Shown: positions 1-9,661 of the stretch, in pieces
How the letters are laid out: each line of letters begins with the position of its first letter
Position numbering within the stretch: the first letter of the stretch is position 1
Program-made: the position numbers and the translations under genes
The notes under the pieces: generated by a model
Databases searched by the model: none
What the model saw: only the letters and a program-made list of their open reading frames with translations
Told to the model about the DNA's origin: nothing
From: Azadirachta indica
Taxonomy: Eukaryota; Streptophyta; Magnoliopsida; Sapindales; Meliaceae
DNA length: 64,000 nucleotides
Assembly: GCA_022749755.1 (NCBI GenBank)
Contig: CM040448.1
Location: 14,444,481 to 14,508,480 of the forward strand
Reading direction: 5' to 3'

Positions 1-1696
1 ACTAAGTCCTTGATCCTGAAATCATAAATATATATATATATATATTCGTCTATTTAAAAATTTTTATTTCACTTGAGTGAAGGGCCCTTCTAGTTTTGGA
101 ATAGCAACAACACTGCTTGACTAGTCAAAATTTAAAACTATAAAAATAATTTAAAGTATATGTAAAATTGAGATGATATAATTTTGAAGCCATAATTATT
201 ATAAGGTAAAAGTACCAAATATTAAATATTAATAAAAAAAGAATAAATCGTACTAAAATTTAATATTATCAAATATTTTTTTAATTTTATTTTCAAAGTT
301 AGAAGAAATCAAGAGTCCCAAATATTACCCTCAATCATTCTGCAATAAGTTCAGGACTGAGGACACAAATAAGCGAAGTATGCGTTTATCTACAAAAATA
401 TAAAATTTGGGGACTGCCAAGATATTTATTGGGCCTTTTGATGACGTGGTGATTTAAAAATTGAAAAAAAAAAAAAAAAAAAAAAAGTTCTGATGATGCC
501 ACTGCCCATATCCATTGCCCGTCACCGTTAACATTATCAACATTATCAACATCAATATCAATGGAGGCCACTTCCCATCAGAAACTATACCTACCTACCT
601 CTTCTTATCACTTTGTTCGAAGCAAAATCAATGCACTTATGTACATGTCTCAATCTCACGTCAACTCTCTTTCAAAGGCCTATTTTAATTAGCTCAAGGT
701 CACAAATTTTTCAAGAGGAATAGCAAAAGCCAAAGCATATTTATTTTTCCTTTTTTTATATAGTTAGTATTAGCTAGCTAGCTGGTATCAGTATATATAG
801 TTTTTTTTTTTTTTAAAAAAAATTAGAAATATAAATTAATTAAAGAGAAGAAACCTTTTTGCCTTAAAGTTTACTTACTTGGTTGGAAGGAAGAGTTGAA
901 ATACCAAAGTGCTAGCTTTTTAATAATATTTTTATGGTTCTGAATTAAGTTGTGGCCACTCAAACATAGCGTTACTCTTAATGCATGTTTTCAATTCTTA
1001 CCCATCAGTTCTTTATTTTTCAAATATATTATCTTTATATTTATCTTATCTTTTTTTTTTTTTTTTGTCTTTGTCAATTGTTTTTTATCATATTGATTTG
1101 TTTAAGTATACAATTCAAATATATATTGCACTTCAATTCTTCTACCTTGTGTCTTTTCTTTTTTAATTTAAACAATCTTGGATAATGATCAAAATTTTTA
1201 ATCAAAAATTTATTTATAAATTAAAAGATTTTTATATTCTTTTCAAGTTGTCACACACTCTCCTCCTAAATTGTTTTATGTATATGTTCAACACATGCAG
1301 TGGAGTGGAATAAATTGTTGAGATTGACTTATTAATTAGCTAGTTTTAATTATATTATTAATTGAATTTGGATTCTTAATTAGTGTCTCTAATCACTACT
1401 CTTTGCATGGAGTTTTTATACATTTAAAAGGATCATATACGACTTTATTATATTACTCTTTTTCTTTGGCATCTTTGAATCAATGTTTGTCTACCTTTTA
1501 ATCAAATTATTAGAGACAAGACGTATTGCAAACAGGAATAAAGATGGTTCAGTTTCACCTCCACTCTTATTATATTGTTCTTATTCGCGAAATATTTTTG
1601 ACATTTTGATATCCTAAAAACTTTATTCATTTGAGGCGCTATTCCTACTTGATAATTAATATTTTATCAATTACTCTTTTTTTTTTTTTTTTAATT
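1..1696. other. AT-rich intergenic DNA
   Basis: No gene is supported here. The stretch is AT-rich, with a 22-base poly(A) run near 464 and poly(T) runs near 800 and 1051. The short open frames are made of low-complexity Phe/Leu/Tyr codons from these runs and show no domain. Confidence 0.7.
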
Positions 1697-1819
1697 GGGT
1701 ACGTGAAAAATCTCTTTGATTTCGGCGTCGAGAATGATTATACTCCCGACTTGGAGCTGACGCTACGTAAAGTAATGAGAATTAATGCATGGTTTTTTGA
1801 GGGAGTTGATAAAGATTAA
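1697..1819 (+). pseudogene. SKP1-like C-terminal fragment (relic)
   Basis: About 40 codons resemble the end of SKP1/ASK proteins. The frame reads YVKNLFDFGVENDYTP and ends FFEGVDKD, against YVRKFFGIENDFTP and AFEGVDED in the intact SKP1-like gene about 3 kb downstream. The frame is open to its stop, but the upstream sequence is a poly(T) tract and no BTB/POZ part is present. The family is an F-box adaptor in SCF ubiquitin ligases; this piece holds only the F-box-binding tail and is presumably not functional. It is probably the remnant of a tandem or retro-duplicated copy. Confidence 0.7.
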
Positions 1820-2454
1820 GCTTAGTGCATGATTGATTGAGATGTTCTGATCGTCAAGCGACAACTTTGGAATTCTTTTTTTTTTTTTAATTTCTTTTAT
1901 CATTTCTGTGTTTAATTAATAGATTAATTGATTAGGATAATTTTTGTTTGTTTAATCACCTATATATATATATATGTGTATTATGATGTAATTTTATTTG
2001 TTATGATTTGAGTTGTTTATATACACTACTGTTTTTTTATAGAAAAATGCTAAAACAATTGGAATTTGATTTGCTTTCCGAATTACAATCATATATACAT
2101 AATTTATGTACGTCTTCGAACTCAAGAATTCATAACTTATTTTATTTTCTTATAATATTTTAAAAAGTAATTCAAAGAAATTGAATATATATATATATAT
2201 TAACAAAAGTTTTCAATAGAATTTTTTTGGTTTTTTTAACCCATAATAATTTTAAATGTGAAACATCTATTTCGACCCCCAAACTCTTTTTTTTTAAAGA
2301 TTTTGTATCACTAATTATTATTTTCAAATTATATAACTGTAAATTAGTCAAACATTTTTTTAACTTCAAAATAGTAATCCCACTTATTTATTAATAATTT
2401 ATTTATAAAATTATTTTTTTTTTAAGAAATTGCTTATTTAAACTTATTTTTTAT

Positions 2455-2828
2455 ATAATTGAAAATCTTATTCTTTATATAAAAACTATATAATTTTGAA
2501 AACCTTTTTATTATAGGAAATAGTATCCTTAGAAACCTTTTTATAACTCATATAAATACATAAACATCTATGAAATAATCAAAAACACTTCAATTTTTTA
2601 ATTTTTCTTCATTTTATCTATTATTCAACTCAGGCTAAGAAAAAAAGTTTAGTGGCTGTTCTTCAACTTAATTCAAGTGGTAGATTAAGCTACTTTTTAG
2701 GCACCTTGACTAGATTTGAATTCAAGGTATTTAAGAGATAAAAATTATATAGTTTGAACTTTATTCAACCTCTTACATTTAAAAAAAAAAAGTAAGTAAA
2801 TAAAGTTCTAAAAAAAGATATTAGTAAG
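2455..2828. repeat. Direct repeat, copy 1, with tRNA-like (SINE-like) module
   Basis: This stretch matches 3303-3640 closely over about 350 bp. Its right half contains an A-box-like sequence (around 2668) and a degenerate B-box-like GATTTGAATTC about 40 bases later, followed by an A-rich tail near 2778. That arrangement resembles a tRNA-derived SINE. The SINE identity is inferred. Confidence 0.55.
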
Positions 2829-2832
2829 TTTA

Positions 2833-3275
2833 GGGCATGTTTGGCAGGCAATTATTTATTGTACTATTTCACTGAATTGTATAAACTGAATTGTATAAAC
2901 TAAATTGTACAAATTTTTTTTTTTTTGGTTCAGTGTTTGGTGTATAAACTGAATTGTATAAAATTGAAAATAATATTGTTCAGACCCCTCAAATTTGACC
3001 TGCCTCTCCCCTTAAATCAAACCCGTATTATATTATTTTTCTTTATTTCTTTAATTTTTTTTAAAATAATAAATTTTAATTATTTAGTTATTAATTAAAA
3101 TAATAATTTATAATTAAACAATAAAAATAAATTTTGTATAATTAATATATTATAGTATAATTACGCACCAAATATAGTATTGTATTAAGTTTTATTCAGT
3201 ATAAGCCATTACAATTCAATTCAATATACTCTATTATAATCCAATACAGTGTAATACATTATGCCAAATGCACCC
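2833..3275. mobile_element. Tourist/PIF-Harbinger-type MITE
   Basis: The 443-bp element starts GGGCATGTTTGGC and ends GCCAAATGCACCC, imperfect terminal inverted repeats of the PIF/Harbinger kind. It is flanked by TTA on both sides (2830-2832 and 3276-3278), the usual target duplication of that superfamily. It has no coding capacity and sits between the two copies of the surrounding direct repeat. Confidence 0.8.
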
Positions 3276-3302
3276 TTAAACTATTTTTGTATGAACGTTT
3301 TT

Positions 3303-3640
3303 TTTTTATATAAAACCTATATAATTTTTAAAACCTTTTTATTGTAGAAAACAATATACTTAGAAACCTTTTTATAACTCATATAAATACATAAATATTT
3401 ATGAAATAATCAAAAACACTTTAGTTTTTTAATTTTTCTTTATTTTATCTATTTTTCAACTCAAGATAACGAAAAAAGTTCAATGGTTGTTCTTCAACTT
3501 AATTCAAGTGGTAGATTAAGTTACTTTTTAGGCATATTGTCTAGGTTCGAATTCAAAGTATTTAAGAGATAAAAACTACATATTTTGAGCTTTATTCATC
3601 CCCTCACATTTAAAAAAAAATAAGTAGAAAATGTTTCAAA
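3303..3640. repeat. Direct repeat, copy 2, with tRNA-like (SINE-like) module
   Basis: This is the second copy of 2455-2828. Its B-box candidate GGTTCGAATTC (3544-3554) is nearly the canonical Pol III B box. The A-box-like AATTCAAGTGG lies near 3501. An A-rich stretch follows at about 3609. Confidence 0.55.
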
Positions 3641-4800
3641 AAAGAGGTTAATATCTTTAAATTATTTTTATATAAACCTTTTTAAATTCATATATTATTT
3701 AAATTTATTAAATACGGGATTATATAAACATAACTACAAATTATAATTATAATACGTATTATATTATTTTAGTTACAATATAATAACAATAGATATTTTA
3801 TGTAAATTATGCAACCAAATGAAGCATGATTTTCTCATTGACTCATTTAATAATGTACCTTGAAAGAAAAATTACGAAGAAATTCAACATAAGATCAATT
3901 ATTGGTGGCTTCCAAAATTTTAATGAATGTAAAAGTTTTTTTATAATTTTGAATAAATTAGTATATCTTAATAAGTTTTTTTTATTTATATATATTATTG
4001 ATAATAAATATGACAATTATTTTAATATTTATTTATTAAAAAAATTAAAAAACTTAAATTATTATGTGACCCTCCAAATTTTAGATTCTGTCTCGGCCGC
4101 TCTATTTATTTAAATATAAAAGATGTAAGATTGCGAATTGACACAGTTGTTCCTCTAAATGTACTTGGATTGCGTTGTTTTTGTTCCAAGATATATTTGA
4201 GTTAACACTAACCTATAGGATATGGAAATACTTACGGCTTATGAAAACCTTTTTCCTGAATTTGCTTTTTCAATTAAAAATTTGGTAGTGTTATCCTAAA
4301 TATTGATTTATTTATGCATTCTAATGTGATAATTCATTTTCAAGAAAAGTTTTAAAATAAAAATTTATTACTGGTAAATATTAACTTTATTATTCATTAT
4401 TAATATAATAATTTTTTTTATAATAAATAAGATGTATGAATTATTATATTAATAATAAATAATAATAAATTATTATATTAAATTAAAAATAAGATGTATG
4501 AATTATATGTATATATATATATATATATTCCAACCTTACAAGTATATCATTTCTAATTTATTTTACCTTATAATAATACTATAATACTAAATCAATTACT
4601 ATAATTAGCACACAGAACTTGGTAAACATGATTTGATTAGAGAATAACACAAGGTCATTAATGGCCTTGCATTTCGTCAAAATCTTCTACCAAAAGAAAT
4701 GGTATCCCAAAATTTTTTAAAAATTTTAAAAATTAAAAACAAAAAAAATTACCGAACAAATCGTAATTAATTATAATTAATTTCATCCCGAAATTCTCCA
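3641..4800. other. AT-rich intergenic DNA
   Basis: No gene is supported. A 95-codon open frame at 3826-4113 is mostly Ile/Leu/Asn/Lys from AT-rich DNA and has no recognisable domain. An (AT)n tract lies at about 4509-4526. Confidence 0.65.
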
Positions 4801-4808
4801 TATAAATA
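4801..4808 (+). promoter_or_regulatory. TATA box of SKP1-like gene
   Basis: TATAAATA lies 98 bases before the start codon of the SKP1-like gene. This is a normal distance for a plant promoter with a 5' leader of about 70 bases. Confidence 0.7.
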
Positions 4809-4905
4809 CAGCTGCCCACATCACAAATTTTGTAGCCTTCGCTCCTCTCACTGACATTTCAACAAACACCTCAACAGAATTTCACTGATCACTCGCTACG
4901 CGACA

Positions 4906-5415
4906 ATGTCGGAAGAATCTTCCTCCGTTCAAGCCATAAAAAAAATCTCCCTCAAGACCGCCGACGGCCAGCTCTTCGAGGTCGACGAGCCGGTCGCGAT
5001 GGAGTTCGAAATCGTCAAGTCTTTCTTCGACGAAAACGACGACGCGACCGACGACACGGTGGTGCCACTTCCCAACGTGTCAGCTGAGCCTCTGTCCCAC
5101 ATCATCGAATTCTGCAAGGCCCACGTGGAGTTCCGCAAGAAAAGGGCGTCCAAAGACGAGGTGAAAACGTTTAACAATGAATTTACTAAAGAGAAAACGA
5201 ATGACGAGGTAAAGGAAATGATTCTGGTGGCGAATTATCTGAACATTAAGGAGATGTTGGATTTTCTGACGGAGACGGTGGCTAATAGGATTAAGAACAA
5301 GAGTGTTGAGTATGTTAGGAAGTTTTTCGGTATTGAAAATGATTTCACGCCCGAGGAAGAAGAAGCTGCGCGAAAAGAGTACGAATGGGCATTTGAGGGA
5401 GTCGATGAAGACTAA
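4906..5415 (+). CDS. SKP1-like protein (ASK-type SCF adaptor)
   Basis: This intronless gene encodes 169 aa. SKP1 proteins bridge CUL1 and F-box proteins in SCF ubiquitin ligases in nucleus and cytosol. The N-terminus (residues about 11-75) is the BTB/POZ-like half, with KKISLKTADGQLFEVDEPVA and PLPNVSAEPLSHIIEFCKAH. The C-terminal half has LVANYLNIKEMLDFLTETVANRIKNK-type sequence and ends in the F-box-binding tail (FTPEEEEAARKEYEWAFEG). In canonical SKP1 that tail reads WAFE, kept here. The helix region around residues 20-40 is acidic and more diverged than in housekeeping SKP1, so this may be a specialised ASK paralogue. The start is the first ATG after a TATA box. Coding GC is much higher than the flanks, which supports a real gene. 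Intronless structure is common in ASK expansions. Confidence 0.93.
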   Translation: MSEESSSVQAIKKISLKTADGQLFEVDEPVAMEFEIVKSFFDENDDATDDTVVPLPNVSAEPLSHIIEFCKAHVEFRKKRASKDEVKTFNNEFTKEKTNDEVKEMILVANYLNIKEMLDFLTETVANRIKNKSVEYVRKFFGIENDFTPEEEEAARKEYEWAFEGVDED

Positions 5416-5944
5416 AAAAAGATTTCATTTTTAAGTGTTCTTGGTTTGTTTTTTCAGGATGATCTGTGATCGCAGTTCAGTTTTTTTTGTTTTTTTCCAT
5501 TTTGTTTTTATTAAATCGCAAGTGTTTAGTCTGACGGCCGTATCAATTGATTGTTCTTGGGTGAATTTCTTGACAGATTTTATAAATGCACACCATGTAT
5601 TTGACTAAAATTGCAAATGAGAGACAATTGAAATTGGGATCCAAATTTCTACAGTAATTTCAATAGGGGATTATATTTAGGATCCGCAGTTATGTTGTAT
5701 TGGGAATCCTTGGACAAGACAAATCGATTTCATAACAATGGTGGTAATTCTTTCCTTCTGCTGAAGAAAGCACGCAAAAGTTAGACATCTCAAATAAAGA
5801 AGAGCAAATACAAGCCAATACATCAATCCAGCTACCCCACAATGGAATTGACAATCATCTACAAAAGTCTGATATTACAACAGCTAACTAAAAGACAAGG
5901 GCTACCACTTACTACTACACATCATCAAACACTACTAAAATCCA
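5416..5944. other. Convergent 3' UTRs
   Basis: This stretch lies between the tail-to-tail SKP1-like (+) and NF-YC (-) genes. It presumably carries both 3' UTRs. No separate gene is seen. Confidence 0.6.
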
Positions 5945-6751
5945 TCAAGAGTCATGTTGTTGTTGTTGTTGTTGAGACTGCTGCTGCTGCTGCGGTTGAG
6001 TCTGGGGCCATGGCATAAAAGCCATGGGAGGTCGAGGCTGTTGGGCAGGATAGAGTGCTGCTTGATCGACTGGTTTTCCCATGATCATCCCTGTAGGAGG
6101 CACAGGATGCTGCGACGGGACATAGTATAAAGGCATATCAGCAGGTGAACCTACAACAGGAATAGTAGCTTTCGTAACACCCAGTCCCTCCTCTTTCAGT
6201 TCATCTCTAGGAATAATATCCACCAAAAAGTCAAAAACATCAGTCCTTGAAATGGCAGCTGCAATATCATTCTTTTGCAGTGTTCTCCTTTTATTCTCTT
6301 CAGTGTGGATCCAAGAGCGCAAAGTCAACTCCAAAATAAACATCTCACAAGCCTTTGCAAATATGACAGGGGCCTCTGCTGAAATCATTCGAACATCTTC
6401 ATCAGCTTTCATTATTTTCTTGATCCGAGCGAGTGGTAGGCTGTGATTCTTAAAGTCACTAGTCTGCTCTATTTCTTGCATTTGGTTGGACCAGAACATT
6501 TGAAGCTGCTGCTGTTGTTGTTGCTGTTGTTGGTGATGAAAGTGCTGGGCTTGTTGAAAGGCAAGCTGGTGCGCAGAATTAGAGAATGTTGAAGGAGGCT
6601 GAGTAGGGGAATGGACAGGCACAGCAGGAGTACCTGAAGCTACCATGGGAGCTGTTTGGTAGGGAGGATATGTCATCTGACCAGTACCAGCTATGACTCC
6701 CATTACAGGCTGCTGCTGCTGCTGTTGTTGTGTTTGATCTGGTTGATCCAT
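5945..6751 (-). CDS. NF-YC: Nuclear transcription factor Y subunit C (NF-YC)
   Basis: The 268-aa protein is a single coding exon. NF-YC pairs with NF-YB through a histone fold, then binds NF-YA or CCT proteins to act at CCAAT or related promoter elements. The N-terminus is Gln-rich. The histone fold spans about residues 105-185 and contains [46 protein letters not shown] and [20 protein letters not shown], all NF-YC hallmarks. The C-terminus is Pro/Gln-rich and ends in polyQ encoded by CAG/CAA runs. The first ATG in frame is at 6751; a TTG two codons earlier should not be used. The leader is split by introns (exons at about 9190-9085, 7870-7795 and 6804 onward). It resembles the NF-YC1/4/9 group. 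Confidence 0.95.
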   Translation of the reverse strand: MDQPDQTQQQQQQQPVMGVIAGTGQMTYPPYQTAPMVASGTPAVPVHSPTQPPSTFSNSAHQLAFQQAQHFHHQQQQQQQQQLQMFWSNQMQEIEQTSDFKNHSLPLARIKKIMKADEDVRMISAEAPVIFAKACEMFILELTLRSWIHTEENKRRTLQKNDIAAAISRTDVFDFLVDIIPRDELKEEGLGVTKATIPVVGSPADMPLYYVPSQHPVPPTGMIMGKPVDQAALYPAQQPRPPMAFMPWPQTQPQQQQQSQQQQQQHDS

Positions 6752-6804
6752 AGCCAATGATAGGGAAACTTTTCCTCTGCTGTAACTATTTTGTCATCAG
6801 AGTA

Positions 6805-9084
6805 CTGCAAATGATAAATGCAATAAGATGCATGCTCCAAGTCAACTTTCTGTTTAAGACAATGAAAATGAAAATACTCCGTAAAGCTAAAGAATCTAAT
6901 TACAAACGGTAATATGTCTTTCTCGTGGTAATCAAACAGTAATATAAATATAATGATATAATAGTGATCTACTTACTTCTTTATGGTCAAATGTGAGAAC
7001 AGAAGCAGCTCAAAATGATCAAAAATAAGGGACAAGCCCAGCTCTAAGTAGTAAAATGCCAAGTTTTCATGGTCAATGTACAAAGAAATAAGCTCTGAGT
7101 GCATAATCATTTATCTAACAATGTTTGCCACAAGCAACCCACTCGGCCACCCCTTGGTAGCAACATTTGGAACACGGCTACTAAAAAATGTTCAAGAATA
7201 TTCTTAAATGAGATCACCCTTCCTATGTTCATATCTTCCCAACTTAAAGCACTATCAAAAGATGATCATTATGCATGTCCTCACCGGAGGGAAATAGGCA
7301 ATTAGCCAGCCAAATTTGCAGTGCACTGTGCTTTTTTTTTGAGTTTGAAGGAGAGTAAGAAAAGATATTTAAAGACCAGCATTTAACTCTCTTTAGATTA
7401 TATTTGCATTCATCCTGACAAGAAACTCCTCAATTAGAACATATAGTATTTAAGACTTTCTAGAATCATTTTAGTGATGAAATCGTCATATAGCTGATTC
7501 CTTCTTTCTAGAGAGTCCAGCATATTTCTTCCCTAGATGAATCCAAATGTCTAATTTCAGGCTTAAACCAGTTACTGTGTTCTCTTGACTATAATTAGTA
7601 ATTCTGCCAATCACCCCAACAGACTTTCTTTTCTTTTGTTCACAACCCCAACCACACCGCGCCCCCCTCCTTTCCCTCCCAGTGGTAGACAAGATATGCT
7701 CCAGGATAAAGTAGGTTTTCACTCATTCGCATGTAACTCCCAGCCCAAATAAAAATAAAGAAAGAAGCGCCAGACAGTGTTAATGAGCAATCACCTGATC
7801 TTTCTAAATCCAACAATACTACCTCAAGACCACATATACCATGCAACAGAGCATCAGGACAACTCTCAGCCTACAGAAACAAGAAATTCACACTCAATAT
7901 TCAGCAAATAAGGAAAAGCTGACTTCAATCCAAACACAAAACTATTAAGAAACCTACTTTCCTAGATTAATAGCAAAGAATTTATAAACACCATTCTAGC
8001 TCGTATTAGAACTGAACAACACAATTTAGATGATGAGCCAATTTGAAGGGTTTAACTATCTGAACAACAAATACTGTACAAGTTACAACTTTGGTGTCAT
8101 TTTTTAGGTCAGAAAGGAAACATATGAAAGATATCAAATACTAGACCAGACGAACAGGAGCTGAACTCAAGCAGGTTATGTATACCTTGTTTCATATTTT
8201 AGTTTTCCTTGACTAAATTTTCTTGTAAAACCACAACTACTTAAAAGAAGCAAAATAGTTTCTCTTTTTATTTTCTTTTTCCTTCGCAACAGATTGTTGG
8301 CAACCCATCTATATGTAAGCTGTTTTAGATAAACACTCTTTAGTTCACTGTTGATGCCCCAAAACTAGCCTCATGGTTTTATCTGGAATTATACTCAAAT
8401 ACCACAGTGGACCAAATTAAAGAGTATGATGTACCCTAAACATACCAATTATTACCAATCAACCAGATTATTAAACTAATAAAATTGCCTCCACTGACAG
8501 AGCAAAATACCAACTCCCAGATTAGGTAATGTGGCTTATGTGAAACACATGCAAAGAATATATTAACTTAAATATACATGAAAGTAAGCACATATAATCA
8601 CAAGTTAAAGTAATATAGCTACTACAAATAAGCCCTAGAACAAATTCTAGCAAAACTAATCCAACAAAAAATAATAATTAGGAAAAAAAAATCTACTTGT
8701 AATTTAATTTCCTCAAAGTCACTGAGCAAAATCAAGAACAATCAAAATCCATAACCAAATATTTGAAGCAATGCAAAGTATCAAACCACAAATCATGCAT
8801 GAATGACTCGCTCATTTATCCAAATAAAAGCCCTAATGGCATACTATGTACCTGAAGAAAAGTACATTTCTTAGATATTTTAAATCATTTAAGCACAAAA
8901 TTAGTTGATTATACAACAAAGTAGAATAAAACGCAAGAACTGAAACTTAAAGACCATAAAACTTCATTCTTTTCTTTTGTTTTCTTCATCTCACGAGCCA
9001 AAGAGTATACAAAGAGCACAAAAACGATGGAGCAAACTGCAAAAATAAAACACACCCAGAAAGAAAAACAAAAACAAAAATTAC
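6805..9084 (-). other. NF-YC leader introns
   Basis: Nothing else is supported in this stretch. It is read as two introns around the leader exon at 7795-7870. The acceptor before the coding exon is TTTGCAG at 6810-6805. Small open frames inside it show no domain. Confidence 0.5.
7795..7870 (-). other. NF-YC 5' UTR exon with upstream ORF
   Basis: On the minus strand, TTTCTGTAG precedes this 76-base block and GTGATTG follows it, giving good acceptor and donor sites. It contains a 12-codon uORF (ATG at 7854, TAG ending 7819) and a four-codon ATG-TGA. It is inferred as an internal leader exon between the first exon and the coding exon. Confidence 0.55.
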
Positions 9085-9190
9085 CTACGGAATTGTTTGA
9101 GCTGAATCTCCTGGAAAAGCCTTCTAGAGTAGCAGAAACCCTAAGAGAGAGAAAGTCTGAGTGAGAGTTAAAAGGGAGGGACACAGAAGC
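9085..9190 (-). other. NF-YC first (non-coding) exon
   Basis: On the minus strand, a pyrimidine-rich leader (CTCTCTCTTAGGGTTT type) ends at CCGTAG before GTAATTTT, a plausible donor. Minus-strand intron sequence then runs to the acceptor at 7871 or 6805. The 5' end is estimated; no clear TATA box was seen. Confidence 0.55.
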
Positions 9191-9260
9191 TTTTGAAAGT
9201 GTTTTTCATCTTTGTAACTTTTGGACTGTGAGAAGACTTCTGCGGGTATCTATGCGATGA

Positions 9261-9543
9261 CACGTGTCAGTCAGTTAGAGTTCTGACTCACAAAGGGATG
9301 TTCACGACATCCACGTGGACGAATGCTGCTGGATGCTAGCTGAGAGAAAATGTGCTCACGTACAACGACTGTGACGCATGGGGACAAAGACTGCGAATTT
9401 TGGTAGGGGTATTTTAGGGATTATGGAAAACGTGGGGGTGGTTTGGAAATTAACTGGAGTTGTGCTATGGACTGATGATATGCACGTGGATATCAGTGGG
9501 CTGTATCGTGTGAGATCACGTGACATGCTTGCTAGCGCACGTG
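9261..9543. promoter_or_regulatory. Cluster of five G-boxes (CACGTG) upstream of NF-YC
   Basis: CACGTG occurs at 9261-9266, 9312-9317, 9483-9488, 9517-9522 and 9538-9543. Flanks give ABRE/G-box forms such as ACACGTGTC and CCACGTGG. The boxes lie 70-350 bases upstream of the inferred NF-YC first exon. bZIP (ABF/HY5) and bHLH (PIF/MYC) factors bind such sites, so ABA or light control is inferred. Confidence 0.75.
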
Positions 9544-9599
9544 ACAAAATTTGCACTAACGCGTTTCTTTGTCCCAAAGCTTTGTCCCATAGCTTTGTA

Positions 9600-9627
9600 T
9601 ACCTTGTTTGTATACAGACACATACGT

Positions 9628-9661
<34 letters not shown>

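Noticed and set aside
3826..4113. 95-codon open frame
   Set aside because: AT-driven Ile/Leu/Asn/Lys composition, no domain, no promoter signals.
6252..6446. Plus-strand frame inside NF-YC
   Set aside because: Antisense shadow of the NF-YC histone fold.
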